DNA from: Gnetum montanum
Taxonomy: Eukaryota; Streptophyta; Gnetopsida; Gnetales; Gnetaceae
DNA length: 64,000 nucleotides
Assembly: GCA_015680685.1 (NCBI GenBank)
Contig: MNCI01027447.1
Coordinates: 79,863 to 143,862 of the forward strand
Reading direction: 5' to 3'
Both the position numbers and the translations under genes were made by a program. Positions 47,297 through 61,000 of this stretch are shown one piece after another. A model generated the notes under the pieces. The model saw nothing but the letters and a program-made list of their open reading frames with translations, searched no databases and was not told the origin of the DNA. Each line of letters opens with the position of its first letter. Within the stretch, counting starts at the first letter, position 1.

Positions 47297-49369
47297 TGAC
47301 TAAATGAAAACTTGTCCTCGATTAAACAAAATGAGGAACAAGTCCCTTACAAAATATTGGGAAGGTATGGAATTATTAACTAACACTAACTACTGATTGA
47401 CTCTTAGTGCCACATTATAAAATTTTATTTGAGTGGATGCATACAAAATGACAAAGTGACAAAAATATTCGACAGATATTGAAGATTACAAAATTTGCAA
47501 AGGTCTTCAAAAATCCAGTGAAGATGATTCTTCTTATTGTCGCTAGTGGTGGTAGACTTTCAACATTGATTATTATGTCAATGCTTCTCTGGTTATGCAA
47601 AACATTCTTAAAGGATGGACTGAAATTTCTTCTCATCATCCCATGGATCTAGCAAACGTGTGAAGTTTGAGCTGCTATCTTGTATGTGCTATGATTTGTC
47701 CATGGGCATATCCTCCATTGTTCTCCTCTTACCTTCATTTTTGTGCCTGGCAAAAGACCTTCTTCCTTAGGCATTTCTTTTAGCATCACTTGCATTCACC
47801 AAAGGATCAACATTAGTTTTGGTAAATTTTTCCTTAATAATCAACCCTTTTCAGATCCCTTATTTTGCATTTAAGCACAAGCTAATGACAACATACAATG
47901 CCCAAGGCTATGAGGTAACTAGAATCATCAAGTTGTTCATCTTAGTTTGGTCAATTACTATTAGTTACCATAATGTTTAAATATAGGATGTTAGAAAAAA
48001 TTTCAAAAAATTTCAAAATGCACAAGTTTTCAAACAATGGAAACCAAAGGTCTGATTTAGAAGATTGCCAAGAAATATTAATGGATCTGAAAATATAAAA
48101 GTAGTAAAAATTAATGAAACAACTAAGAATTAGTCACAAAATCATGCATAAATTTAGAGAAACCATCATTGATTTTCTAGAAGATGTGAAGGTTAGTTCA
48201 AAGCCATGATCAACAAAAGTTATGCAAGTTGGTCCTCCCCAAAGCAAACTCCTACCATAATGCCTTTGCATAACCACTTCTATAGATGTCTGTGGGCACC
48301 CTAGAAGTTAAATGTAGATCATGCCTTTGTTCCAAACAATACACAACTACCATCATTGGGATGTTGCACTATACCAAATAAGACCACAAGGCTCATAATC
48401 GCATGCAATAGTGAGGTGAATAATGGGATGAGAAGGGATTACAAAGATTGGGATGGAAGGTACTTGACCATGTCCACAATAGGTTCTTGTGAAAAATGTG
48501 ATTAAAATGATTAGCATACCCATCCATCCAAGTCCAGACCAAGTTCATACCATGAACAATGACCTTTCATTGATGTGTTCCTTCCTACCAACCACCATGG
48601 ATCCACAACCACCTCAAAGAACAATCATCACTCCAAAATGAGAAGAAGGAAGGAAGGGACTTAGTTAGAGGGGCACCTTCAAGCATGGGTAATATGTCTT
48701 TCTAGCCCCATAACCAATGCTTGTAGCCCATTATTGTGTCTAAGGGGTGTTCTTTGAATTCCCAATATTATTTTTTTCTCTATTTTTTTTGTTTTTTTTT
48801 TGTTTTTTTGTTTTTTGGATGGGAACCACACCATGCAAAGACTTTTAGCTTCTTGTTATTGGTCAAAAAAGAGTGATGATACATTCCAAGAGAAGTCATA
48901 AACCACATGAAGGCAATCAAGATAAGAACCCAACAAGTCCCCTTGAGGTCACACCCTTTGCCATTCCCACTTGGTCAAACCCTCTTTCTTCAAGGTACAA
49001 TGATGATTAATGAATCGTAGTTTCATAAAAGAAGAACCAAATTTTTTCCATGATAAAGACCTTTTATTCAAAGAATTGGAGGGATGGATGAGGTGGTCTC
49101 ACTACTTTACACAATTACTTATCCAATCATCTTAATAGTATAGAACAAGAACCCAACACATAGTGTTGACTTCTACATCATGACTTGGAAATATTATTAA
49201 CAAAAACATAAAATACATTCATAAAACATAAAGAGAATGACTCAAGAAAAGAGAAAAGTAGAAAAAGAAAGAAAAATATTAAGAAATGGAAAACATATGA
49301 AGAATAAAAAATTTTGGAAGAAATACAAAAATGATAAAAAAATGTGAAAAAATACTTATTATTTCTTGA
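47297..49369 (-). other. B post-coding leader
   Basis: Shared with E1 (1-340) and A (about 41000-41700) by sequence. It includes a T-rich run on plus at about 48774-48817. No ORF. Confidence 0.55.
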
Positions 49370-50389
49370 ACCAGGATGGAGCATCTCCCCCATGAATAAT
49401 ATTATGGCTTCACATCAGGAGATGGACTGCACAATCCCTTGGTTATATACCACCGATTTCCCATCTATCACCATTACTAACTTAATTAATCATGTGGTAG
49501 CACATCTAACATTGGTGATAGTCTCACTTGGATCATTCGGAGATGTATCTTCATATGGACTTGAAGGTATTTCTGTTTTGGGGGATCCAAATGTGTTTTC
49601 TTCTTCTTCTTGATTTTCTATTTTAATTTCCAAGTCTCCATGTTTAATACCCTCTTCTAGTGTATAATCAGAGTGTAAGATATCTCTATCTAAGTCCTCT
49701 ATTTGGTCCATTTTCTTAAGTCTAGAACTAATAAGCAAACCAATTGTGTTCATGCGTCTTTGAAACAATTTTATTCTCATTTTCAAGCCACTGGGTATCT
49801 TCTAGTTTAGTGGGTACTATGTAGATTGGTTTTTGCTCACACACATGCTCCTAAACTTTGTTATGGGCTGTGTTAATATTTTGAATTTTCGGCCCACAAC
49901 TGCACCCTTTACTATTAGTAGTGATGCATGGATTCTTCTATCTCTCCATAGTGATAAGTTCATCATTTATGTCATGTGTTGGAGTGGTAATGGTTGTTGG
50001 CTTTTTTGTAGGATTAGGAGACATCATTCCAGCAAGGAAGGCTGTTGCAACAAATTGGCCTTGTGTTGGTTTTGATGCACTAGTAGGTCTACAAGGTTTA
50101 TGCTTGTGTGAGGAAACTACCCTAGAGAAATGGTTTTTTTGAGGTTGTGGTTAAGATCTACTAGCATTATCATTTCCATGTATGTTTATAGCATAAGTGG
50201 TATTCTTTTATTAATGTTGTGGTGTCAAAACTTCCTATGTTGTTGGCAATGACATATGGTGGAGGGAAGTATGAGAATATTGAGGATATGATGGAGGATG
50301 AGAGGCATGAGATGATGATCTCATGGAAGATGTTGTAGGATGATGATATTTGGAAGAGCAGTAGTAGTGATTTGAGGTAGAGGAAGTAG
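49370..50389 (-). pseudogene. B gag-tail region without recognisable protease
   Basis: One minus frame (49490-49786) is Glu/Asp-rich. Another ends IIHGGDAPSWFKK (about 49364-49402), matching the SHGGD tail of E1. The DSG and GRAWL motifs of the E1 protease are not found, so PR appears lost together with RT-RH-INT. Confidence 0.5.
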
Positions 50390-52184
50390 AATTAGTTGGG
50401 GAAACTAGCTGTTGAACATAATATCCATACGGGTTCAGCTAGCAATAAGGGTAGTGTTGGTTTGATGATGGCCTTCCCCACAACTGTGGGTTTTGCCACT
50501 ACAATTGATGATAGTGGTTTTAAGGCTAATAAAAATTCCCACTAGGATAGTATAGTTGGTTGTAGGACTGTCTATAATCACCTTGTGAGTATAGTAATTT
50601 CCTAGGCATTTTCTTTTATACAAACTTGGAATTCAATGCAAAATCTCAATACTCATGTAGATGTAACATGAATAGGCAATAGCCCTTCAGATGGTCATAT
50701 ATGAAGATGTCACACCCATCATTTTCTTTTGTGGTTGAGTCTATAGCCTCTTCTTCTATAGCCATTTTCTCTTTCTGTCGATTAATGTTCTTACCTATCT
50801 CTTGATCCCTTTTCCCCCTTTTATTGTGGTCACTTGATTTGTTCTACATTATTCTCTCCTCTACGATTTCTACACAAGTTGTAACTTTCTCATTTATCCA
50901 TTCCAACCTCTTATCTAGCTTTACTTCAAGCTCATCGATAGACTTTTGTATTAGCAAGGTTTGTTGTGAAGTCACCTCATTGAGAGCTACCTCTTTTTTC
51001 TTATCATAAATATGGATCCTTTTCTTTTGAAGAGTTAGGTCCTAGTTATTTTCCTCTACATTCTCTCATTTACATAGCTTTCCTTCTTCTTTTGCTAGCC
51101 ACTCAATTAGCCTTTGTATGTTATGGAATTTTAATTCATATAACTGACCTTGGGCATAAACCCCAAGGGTCTCCCTCATTTCATTATGAAGCCCATCTAT
51201 GATGTGGAAAAGTTACTCTTTTTAAGCGAAATCATGACCGAGACATCTATGTAGTAGCAAATAGTATCTATCTAAGGCCACATCCAAGGTTCATGATTTT
51301 CTTGCTTCCACCCTTGGATTTGTTTTCTTAGGTTGAACACTCTCGCATAGGTTTGGTATTTTTCATTGAAAAGTTCCAACATTGTGAACCACACTAGTGG
51401 ATGGAACTTGGTTCCAACTATCTATACCAACTTTTAGCTTTGTCTATCAGTGTCCTAGGAAATAGGTTAAGCTTTTTCCACTTATTTTCGATATTTTGTA
51501 AGACACAAGCATCATGGAAGGCTTGTAAGTGAAGTTGTGGATTAAAATTAAACACTCCCCTAAATTTAGGAATGTGGCTGTCCCTTTGATGCCTTTTGGG
51601 TATTTGAACTACCTCCCTAATCTGTGTCAAGCCCCCTAGTAGTCAACAAAGGTTCATCTATACTAGACACGTCATGGTGATAATCTATATTTCTATTCAT
51701 CTGATTATGATGATCTTGTCTATACTCATTTTTTTTATTTTTCCATTGGGTTCGATTTCTATCTTTATTTATTTTTTCATTGGGTTCGATTTCTATCTTT
51801 ATCTTGATCCCATAGTGGAGCTCTATCTTTATACCTATGTTCATCTTCATCAAAACTAGATATTAAAGAGGAAGAGGAAGATGAGGAACTAGGAGAATCG
51901 CCATGGATCCTATAGTTCTCCCCATGGTCCCTTGATTTATCTTTTTTAGGTTTAGAGGAGGTCATAGGCCTTGAGGTCCTTTTTGATCTAGGACTTATTC
52001 CATCTCTTCTAGGATTGTCTACCTTAGGTGAACCTAATCTGTGAGTGTAGTAAGGTTCTAAATGAGCACAGGAAATCCCTACTTGAGGTTGTTCACTCCA
52101 ATTTTCTTTAGTATAGATCCTATCATTTCTCCTATGAGTGCTTTCATCATGTGATGCGATCTTGGTCCTATGTGAAGAAGACAT
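50390..52184 (-). pseudogene. B gag
   Basis: ATG 52182-52184 starts MSSSHRTKIASHDES. The capsid region has PQLHLQAFHDACVLQNIENKW and LFPRTLIDKAKSWYR (51418-51550), parallel to E1. The knuckle and Tyr/Pro/Gln-rich region lie at about 50400-50720, aligned with E1 1730-2060. Four or more frame changes. It would encode only the structural part. Confidence 0.8.
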
Positions 52185-52297
52185 GATTTTACCTGATAAT
52201 GTGTATAACTTAAAATATTAATATTTTCTAAGAGATAGATTGTTAACACCTTTATAGAGATCATGTATAATATAACTAATCTAGATAACTAGCACCA

Positions 52298-52315
52298 TCC
52301 CCAACAATAGTGCTA
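52298..52315 (-). other. B primer binding site, degenerate
   Basis: On plus TCCCCAACAATAGTGCTA against TCCCCGGCAACGGCGCCA, 12 of 18 identical. It lies one base from the LTR. Confidence 0.7.
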
Positions 52316-52316
52316 A

Positions 52317-53169
52317 TGATGAGCAGCAAGGTACCCCTACACCCAACCATATGAATCATAAGCATTCACATACAATCTAGTCGAATTCTATGGATGGGAA
52401 TAGTTTTGGCATCTAGATCATTATGTCTTGATCGTAGTTCCCTATCTTCCCACTTAGACTAGTGGTAACTTTGTCACATATGGCTTAGTCCAAAGTGAGG
52501 CATATGATAATTGATGTTGTTTTGGACTTATGCTACTCCTAATGGTAATAAAGAAATCAATTAATTAAGCTAATTAATAATGGAAAGTAAAGTCTAAACT
52601 AGCCTATGGGTGATTAGTGTCCATTCTCAGCTTGCTATACACATTTTGAACCCATGTATCCACTACTAGGATTACCAAGCACTATGCTACTAGACAAACC
52701 AAGCAATAATGCTATTAGGTACCAAGCGAATATGTATTTATGCTTAAAACTAGTCACGCTCATTCCACCAATTCATTAATATGCATGAAAATTTAAATAT
52801 TAACTAAGTACATGAAAAGTAAACTGCATGGAAAGTAAATCTAATCTAAGTCAAAGTGCTATAATGAAGCAGAATCAATCTTGATCTTATTACTATTCAT
52901 GGAATGTGTCTAGGTACATTGCCACTCAAATAAGACACCATACAACTGACTTAGATCCACACTGTGGGCACTCGCTAACTATTCTCTAAGACTATAAAAT
53001 AAAACTACAAGAGTTCAGCTACTCTATTGACTAATTAACTCCAAACCATGCACCTAAGTACTATATTTATAGGTTGACACACATCCCACAATATTGGATA
53101 TCCAACATCACATCTTGGCCCCCAATATCGAGTATCCAATATCGAAGTGGACAAAAATACACTTCATCA
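52317..53169 (-). repeat. B 5' LTR (853 bp)
   Basis: TGATGAGCAGC at the PBS side and ACTTCATCA at the outer end. TATA at 53064-53071. The U3 octamers here are GATATCC and AATATCG (about 53091-53145), a decayed form of the GATATCGC array of E1/E2. Confidence 0.9.
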
Positions 53170-53174
53170 AAAAT

Positions 53175-53464
53175 AGGCTAAGACATTAGTTAGTTACTTA
53201 GATTAATATTTCATCAATTACTTTGTTTCACACTTAGGATATTTAGATAAAAAATATAAAATTAATACAAATCATGCGCCTTTGCTCCACTTAACCATAG
53301 GCTGGCACTTACACAAATGTAGCCAAGAAGACGACGATTGCATCCTTAAGTCACTATCTTTACCATTAGCATCTAGAGAACTAAAGTCCATAGAATTCAA
53401 CTAGATCACTAGTGAATACTTGTGATTCATATGGGTAGGCATAGGGGGCACCTGCCACTCATCA
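53175..53464 (+). repeat. A 3' LTR, part 2
   Basis: AGGCTAAGACATTAG resumes exactly where the 5' LTR continues (about 34291). It ends CACTCATCA at 53464. Confidence 0.9.
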
Positions 53465-53469
53465 AACTT

Positions 53470-53717
53470 AGAAGTTATAATCATTTTTCATCATGTTGGC
53501 ACTTACCACATATAAAGCCAAATAACCTCAATCCATCATAAACCTCACTAAGAGTTAAGCCATACAATTTGCACCTCACTAACTCTAAGTGAAAAGATAA
53601 TAATCAAAAACTTAACATCAACTTGCTAGTATACTTACATTGTCCCATTCATGGATTATGATCTGGTCACATGTGAATACTTGTGACTTGTATGGTTGAA
53701 TACCCAATTGCTCATCA
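53470..53717 (+). repeat. C 3' LTR, part 2
   Basis: Continues C after A (AACTT at 53465-53469 is the second target copy). It ends with GTATGGTTGA and a terminal GCTCATCA, like the other LTR ends in this window. C has about 790 bp of LTR in total. Confidence 0.65.
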
Positions 53718-53879
53718 CTTACTACAAAATTTTCTACTAGAATTATATCATCATTATAGAAGAAGTGCTTATATGATATGAAGCCTAGAGATTATTATTA
53801 CAATAAATACACTTGTTTTTAAACTATTTTTCAAAGTTATAATTATCTCAAGCTTTATTATTATAAAACACAATTGGAA

Positions 53880-55080
53880 GTCTGGGAGCTCTATCAATGA
53901 TTTTTGGAACTTTAATAATTTCATAGTTTCTACTCTAATTCTTGATTAGTTATCTTCTTGGTGGCTTCTCATCAATATTAAATTGTGGACTATTAATTAT
54001 ATATTTTTTTGTAATACATGGTATAAGCTTAATATTACCTTTCTTTCATCTCTTCATAGTTATAATTGATTGATTACTTGATCTTAGAGTTTGATTATCT
54101 ATGGTATTAATGTCTTTAAAAATCCATTTTTTGATCTTTTGCATAATTTGAATAAAAGTATAAGCATTCAAGATTTTAATAATGGTATTCTTAATTTTTC
54201 ATGGATTAATGATCATTGAAATTTTTTCATTCTAGTCAAAACTTACATATACTATTACTAGGTTAGTAATATATTTATTATAGATATCTATTATTTGGTC
54301 AAGACAATTTTTATTTTTCAAATCAATAAAATCCTAGAATTGATTTCCTAAAAATTAGTTTCTATGTTGAATAAAAATCAAAATCAATATTAAATAATTC
54401 TTGCCATGGTAGTTGTACAACCTTCAATTTTATGCTAGCAATTAGCTAAGCCATTGCATATCCATAATAATTACTATGAAAAATTTCATCTATTGGCCCA
54501 TAATTATCATAATAATTATTTATTTTCTATGACAAAGTCCAGCCAATTAGTAGTTGACCTCTTGGTTAAAATTAGTTCTAATACTAGCATTTAGCTAATA
54601 TTTAATTATCTATGGCATGTCAACCATAAGGTGTAGTTATGGAAATATTAAATTCAAAAGATATAGAATGTTTCAACTCTTTCAAAAATTAATTATTTTT
54701 TATGGTATTTATTTATCAAAGTTTAGCTATTAGAATTTAGCTCTCATTTAGATGTTCATGATCCTAGATGTCCTCTTTGCAATATGGAAGATCCATTTAT
54801 CTATTATTTGTATACTTATCCCCTTTCTTGAAGTTCTTATTCTTAGTGTAACTCATATTTATATGGTTTTAAGCCAAGGATGGAGAAATTTTTATTTGGT
54901 GATACTCCTTTATTTCAAGGTTTTTTGCTTCATACTTGGAGTTATTTTCATCTTCTTATTCTTTATGAAATTTGAAAATTTTGATATAATATGATTTATC
55001 ACTGAAATTCTTTAGGTTATTTCTTTGTATTTTTCTTATTATCTTATGATGCTAACCTAGTTTTCTCTGGATAAGAACAA
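53880..55080 (+). pseudogene. LINE relic with zf-RVT-like motif
   Basis: Plus frame near 54665-54815 reads KINYFLWYLF, then DVHDPRCPLCNMED, the pattern K-F-W followed by CPLC found at the C-terminus of plant LINE reverse transcriptases (zf-RVT). Upstream (53890-54650), short pieces in frame suggest the preceding RT thumb region but are too decayed to define. No poly-A tail or target duplication identified. Confidence 0.5.
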
Positions 55081-58000
55081 GATGACTGGATGTGGATCCT
55101 ACGAAAGATGATGTTTATTTTTATCTTGAATCTATCACATAGTACAAGTTGGTTAATAAGTCTCAAGTTAAAGCCTTCTAGAAGTCATGTACAAGAATGT
55201 CTAATTTGGCCTTTATAAGTAGGTTATAGGTTTCTCTCCCAACCATCATTTTCATTCATGTCCTGTTTTATCTTAAATTTGTTAGTGCTTTATGCTTGGA
55301 ATCTCTAGAGGCTTGCTCATCACCAAGGAATATTTTGCTAGTTCAAGAAGGTAGTAGATATGTTCTTTGTTTCAAAATCCTTCTTAGGTCTAATATTAAT
55401 GTTTTTTCTTGATGCCATTTATAAGCCTTATGATTTCTAGTGTTATCTTACCTATCAAATCTTGGAGAATAATGACTAATTTAGATATGGTAGACGCTGC
55501 AAGAGATGTAAGCAGTGCCACCTCAATAGCAGCAGATAGTCTTGATGTGATATGAAACATGTATGAGGCTAAGTATAAAATTAGTAGTGGTTAGTCTCAA
55601 CATGGTATGAAACATAGGTGAGTCTGAGATAGGTAACCTGGAAACTAATGAGTGCATGGAATCCTTACAGGTTCTAAGAAGCTTTCAATCCTTTAGAGAG
55701 ACTCAAATCTAGTTACTTAGGGATGCTCCTAGATGAGACTCAAACCTACTTAATCTAGGAGGAAAGTGAAATTAGGCTCAAGATTAAAGTTAGTAGGTTA
55801 ATTAGCTTAAAAGGAGTAGTAGATATGATTGTGATGGCCTCTATCATGCAATCTAGGTTTTAGAAACTTTCTACTTAGGCCACAGAACTGTTACAAACCT
55901 ATCAAGATTACTTAGTAGCATAATCACTGGATACTACCATTGGAGACCAAATAATGATGAGGATGTTTTAAGATGTTTGACAATGAAAAGGTTGCAATTA
56001 GGCTAGAAGCCTTCAAAAATTTTATTAGCAAGAGCTGAGATTTTATTATTGTGTAGTCAACCTATGATCAACTTAGTGTTAGACTGAATACCTAGGGATC
56101 TCACATGGTAAGTTTGTTCTTTATTGATAAATTCAATCATATGATCTAAAAATTTGTTATAACTATGATAGCCACTCTAGTTATGCCATGAAGGATACAA
56201 CAAGGTGAATCTTACTACTTAGTGAATGTTGACTCTTCTTGCATGACACTACATGTAGATGAATTTGGTACAAGTGCTAGAAGTAAAAGGGCAACATATT
56301 TGGTCCAACATGATGGCTAGAGATTGAAGAAACTAAATTCTAGAATTTCCAATGATGTTTTAATACTTGCACCCATCTTATATAAGGGTCAAGTTTGATT
56401 TTTCCAAAATCATACCTCCCGATCCCTTTCTTTTTGTTACAATTGATGAAATGATTGGAGGAGCATAATGCTTAGGTGTGTTTGCTAGTTTGGGTTCTAA
56501 GATAAATTAAGAAAATTAATGGTAATAAAAGTAATTAAGTAAGGAATAATCAAGGAAATTAAAAGAAGTTAATTAAACGAATTAAGTCAAAATTTGGGAT
56601 GTGACATTTAAGAAAAAACATGAAGACATTCCAAGTACCTGGGAGATGTCTAACTAGAAGAGGAGACATTTTTAGCTCTCTGTTTGGGATAAATATAGAG
56701 GTTGGGTTGCTTTTTGAACATAGATGAAGAGAGAAAGAGAGAAAAGAAGATAGTTGGGATAGAAAGATTACAAGAGATGGTATGAATCTCTATGATGAAG
56801 TGTGTGTAATCTTAGCCATAACTCTTTGTATATGTATCTAATCTTATATCTATGTGAGGAGAGATCTGAAGGTGGACTACATCTCAATGTCCTTTAGAAC
56901 TTTCAAACACAACATAAGTGTACAATACACATGCCACACATTAGTCCAAGGTTAGAAGCATTGCAAGGATACCTTGATAATAATATAAATGACTAAACCA
57001 ACATGATACACACACACATATAACCATACCTATATGCTTGCTCCATAGCGAAGGGATGGTGATCAAGCCAAAAAGACCAAAGCCTTTCCAACAATCCTAC
57101 ATATCCTTGTGATGTCATTCACAATGAATCAAGATAATGTAGTTCAATGGGATTATTATTGATGGTAATGATAGCATAGAACCTATAAGGATCTTGACCC
57201 TCCTTTAAACTCCTATTTGAGAAGTGGATCACACTTTAGATCACCAATAATGCATACTCTCTACACTTTTCCCTATATGAAAGAAGTAATGTTATCAAAG
57301 CTTAAGCCTTTGTTCATGCACTTCTCCAAACATGGAGAGTAAAGTGAATATTGAGGGTATTAAATAACTTAAATCCCATCTAATAATTATAGATAACAAG
57401 ATTCTATAACTAGGATAATAAATCATAAAGAACAAATATTGAACTCGAGCTCACATTTAATTAAGCTTTATAAATGCTTGTGAAACCCAAGTTAAGAAAG
57501 AAAAAAGTTTTCTTTTTCTATGCAAACGGTACCAATCTTTCAATCTAGAGAAAAATATACTCAATTTACATATGAGTCATTTTCTTTCCCATTGTAGTAA
57601 TATAAAGATGTATAGTTGATCCTCTACATTCAAGGGAAGGTTGCCATATAACTTAGGAAAACTAGTGTCTAATGCATAATAGAAGCCTAGCATTAGCACT
57701 AGTTGAAAATCTTTAGGACTTTAGCCTCACTATGGCATCATACAAAAACTCTATAATAGAGGGATAATACGTTGATTCTCCATCCCCTAAAATTAGCTTA
57801 TCCTCAGATCCACTATTGTCATCCAGCCTCCTTTTTTTCTACAAGTAATACTATGACTCCCATTTTAGAAATTTGGGTCATTCCCTTCCCTGTAAAAAAT
57901 TTTTGGAGCATTTTTGACATCTTGCGTGTCTACCTAAGCCAAGCTTAGGTATGGATCATCAACTAGTATAACATCAAAGCCAACAAGTAGAAAACAATGA

Positions 58001-61000
58001 ACAGATTGAGTAAACACAACGAGAAGCCATAAATCACTTCATAGAAAACTCATGTAAAAGCCTACTAATCATGGAATAAACACATACCAAAACAACATTG
58101 ATATGTACACATCAACTAAAAGATTGTATCATACATCTCAATCTTTCATGTAGACATCATAACCAACTATCTAAATTGTACATGCATCAAGATTAGACAT
58201 CATAACATATCAATCAATATGTTTGACACATATCCTCTCAATATGAACATCATATACACTATAAAAAGATATCATATCTCATGGGCTATCTAAGACAATA
58301 CCATTGGTAGATAGATTCAACTCTCTTGCAAAGACATGTAATAGGAAAGTTAGAAGCATAGATCCAAATCCTTCATCATCTCCATTAGGTTTGCCAATCC
58401 CTTGAGTTCCCAACTCCATCATATGTATATAAATGAGGTTAGTATAAGACTAAGTAAGAGCCTTTACATGTTCCCTATGAATGGAAAGTATGATAAATGC
58501 TACACTAAAGGAGAGGTGTGGGGTATGTTTAGAAATTTGCAATAGGGTTAGTGCATATAATTATAGCTACATCTAAGGAATCATTCATAATACTAAAATC
58601 AAATACTAACCAACTATCATGTTTTTAGTTATAGGAATATTTATTCACCATGCATATATTCCATCACAATAGCATACTATAATTAAGCATCATATATCAG
58701 ACAATAAATATAACTAGGCCTCAACCATAACAACCAATACTAATGCACCAACATATATAATCATGGATAAATTTTGCCTCCAAGGGATCGCTATCACACA
58801 TTGCATTATAACAAGAACATAGCCCCTATGGTAGCTAACACATCCATACTTAGTGTAAGCATGATGTCAGTGTCATGATTACTAAAATAAATATTAATCT
58901 TTGCAAGTATTTTATTATTTTTGCATTACTTATTCCACTACTAGTGGTAATTCCTATTACCTTCTTTGTAATTTGAAGAGTAGGTTTTTACATGTACAAA
59001 TGCCCCAAGACCACATACCATTCATAGGCCTAGCTTATACTCTTCTACTCTTAAAATGAGATTTGATATAGAAGCCTTACTAATGCATTGTAATGGAGGT
59101 CATCTTAACTCTTCTAAGATGCCTCATCACCAAATAATCCACATCCTCCTATTGACTTCACTTTCATGTAATCAAAAATTATTATTATTATGTAAATTGT
59201 AGCATATCAAACTAAGGTGATGGTCATAAGCTAAAGACATAACCCAATGCCCTAAAATACAACTCACATCTTGTATCATAACATGGTTAACATAAAATCA
59301 CATACTTGTTCCTTGTCTAGATATCATACCAAGATACAAACATTGCAAGTCACAAATTATGTTGCATCATTTAAGCCTAACTTAAGGCTTCTAAATGTAA
59401 AAGGTCTTATTCATGCCCAAAATCAGTTACCATCTTAATATAAGGACTTTTCATGACTTGAGCATAGCTTGTACCTTACTTAAAGTTATTATTTATTAAA
59501 GGCTATGATCTCTACATAACTTGTGTTGGCCTCATGCCTCATGGAAAAATTCAACTATGACTTTGCTACCCTAGGCCTAAAACTATTCAATGTTTGTGAT
59601 CCTTAATTAAAATAGAAAAAAAACTTAGTGTGATCCTACTATGATTGCATCACATTTGTACATTGCTTGTGTTTGATTGAAAGTAGGAACAAATTAGCTA
59701 TCATAATCCAAACGCAACTTCATTGTGACTTTTGCCTCATACTTGTTACCACAACCTAGATGCTATTAGACTACGGTCCTATCATGACCATCTATAACTA
59801 CTAGATTTCAATAAAACTTAAAATCATGACTCTGTCGTGACTCACAATCTTAAGTAAACCCTAACACAACCATGCTGCAAGTAAGTTGCAACCTATCCTT
59901 GGCTTACCTTCAATATATAACCCATATCATTTATGACACATATAAATTCCATATTAACCAAATACAAAACTAGCTTGAGTATGAACACAGAAATAAAATG
60001 CAAAGAATCTTGAAATACAATAATCAATCCTTTTAGGCTCTAAGAATCCTAATAATATTTCCAATCATAAACTCCAACTTTACTAATCACAATTATAGAA
60101 TTCAAGATTCAAACCATGAGAACATATTTTCATATTATTTCTATATCAAAATGTAACACATACAATGGCTTCTATTCAATGCCTTAATGAGGTCCCATAA
60201 GAATGCTCATAAAATTAGAACTAGAAAAAAATAGGAGAAGAGTAAAGACTACCCACTAAAAATTTAAGAAACTACTAAATTTAAACCTTGAATAAAATAC
60301 CAAATTTCTTCTAACAAAGCTCTAGATCTACTAGAATACAAATTGAGACTCTCAAATCATAGCCTTTCCAACACTAGGTTCCCAACTTCCTAGAAATTAT
60401 AGAAATTGGTTGAGAATCAAAGAACAGAAAGATGAGGAAAAATTAGAAGAAATCAAAATGCATGATAATGTGATTGGGAGAAGAGTGGAAAATGAATTAT
60501 GTTTTAATTATATCATGAATATAAATTACTTTTACTATAGCTTGTATTTTCATAAGTCTCCCATTTAATTTTCCTATTCTAACTAATGTCAAGGATTCCA
60601 CATTCCATAACCCTCTCATAGAACACCCAATCAAAATAATGATTGATCCTACAATCATCATATCTCATCTACAACATATCCAGGAAATCATACATGCACT
60701 ATATAACATGACAACTAACCTCATAGCTCAACATGCATAGCATCACATACATCATAATATGATCTATCAAACAACACTGACATCATAATCATAAATGTAC
60801 AATAATATTATTAATATGCAATACAAGATAAATTTGATGAAGTAAACCTTAGCAACAAAAGTCATGCTTCATTTTTTGCATTTAGTATAGAAAGAAGAAA
60901 AAATTATTTTAAAATGGAATTTATGAATTGATGGTTAGATGTACTCATTTATGGCCCTAATTCATCATCTTTTATGTTTTTTCTTCATTATTTTTAGTGG

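Larger units (their letters stand above)
46448..53169 (-). mobile_element. B: gag-only non-autonomous Athila-like element (6.7 kb)
   Basis: LTRs are 46448-47288 (3') and 52317-53169 (5'). The target duplication is GAAGT (46443-46447) and AAAAT (53170-53174), the second copy carrying two G-to-A changes. The empty site is preserved in the 5' LTR of A (about 34281-34300). Inside are the PBS, a decayed gag, and a tail ending HGGDAP like the pol tail of E1. After that comes the post-pol leader shared with A, and then the polypurine tract. I found no PR, RT, RNase H, INT or ORF3. Confidence 0.9.
33719..53464 (+). mobile_element. A: complete decayed Athila-like element (13.0 kb without insert B)
   Basis: LTRs are 33719-34575 and 45901-46447 plus 53175-53464. 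The target duplication AACTT is perfect (33714-33718, 53465-53469). The internal order is PBS, gag, PR, RT, RNase H, INT, U-rich leader, internal TATA module, ORF3 and polypurine tract. The RT/INT wording (SEWIAPLVIVPKKG, then YWPTLFKDA-like text, YELMYRK) fits Athila. It inserted in the LTR of C and was later hit by B. Confidence 0.9.

Noticed and set aside
49833-50142. Plus-strand ORFs of 73-80 codons in B
   Set aside because: They run antisense through the B gag-tail region and are not shared with E1.
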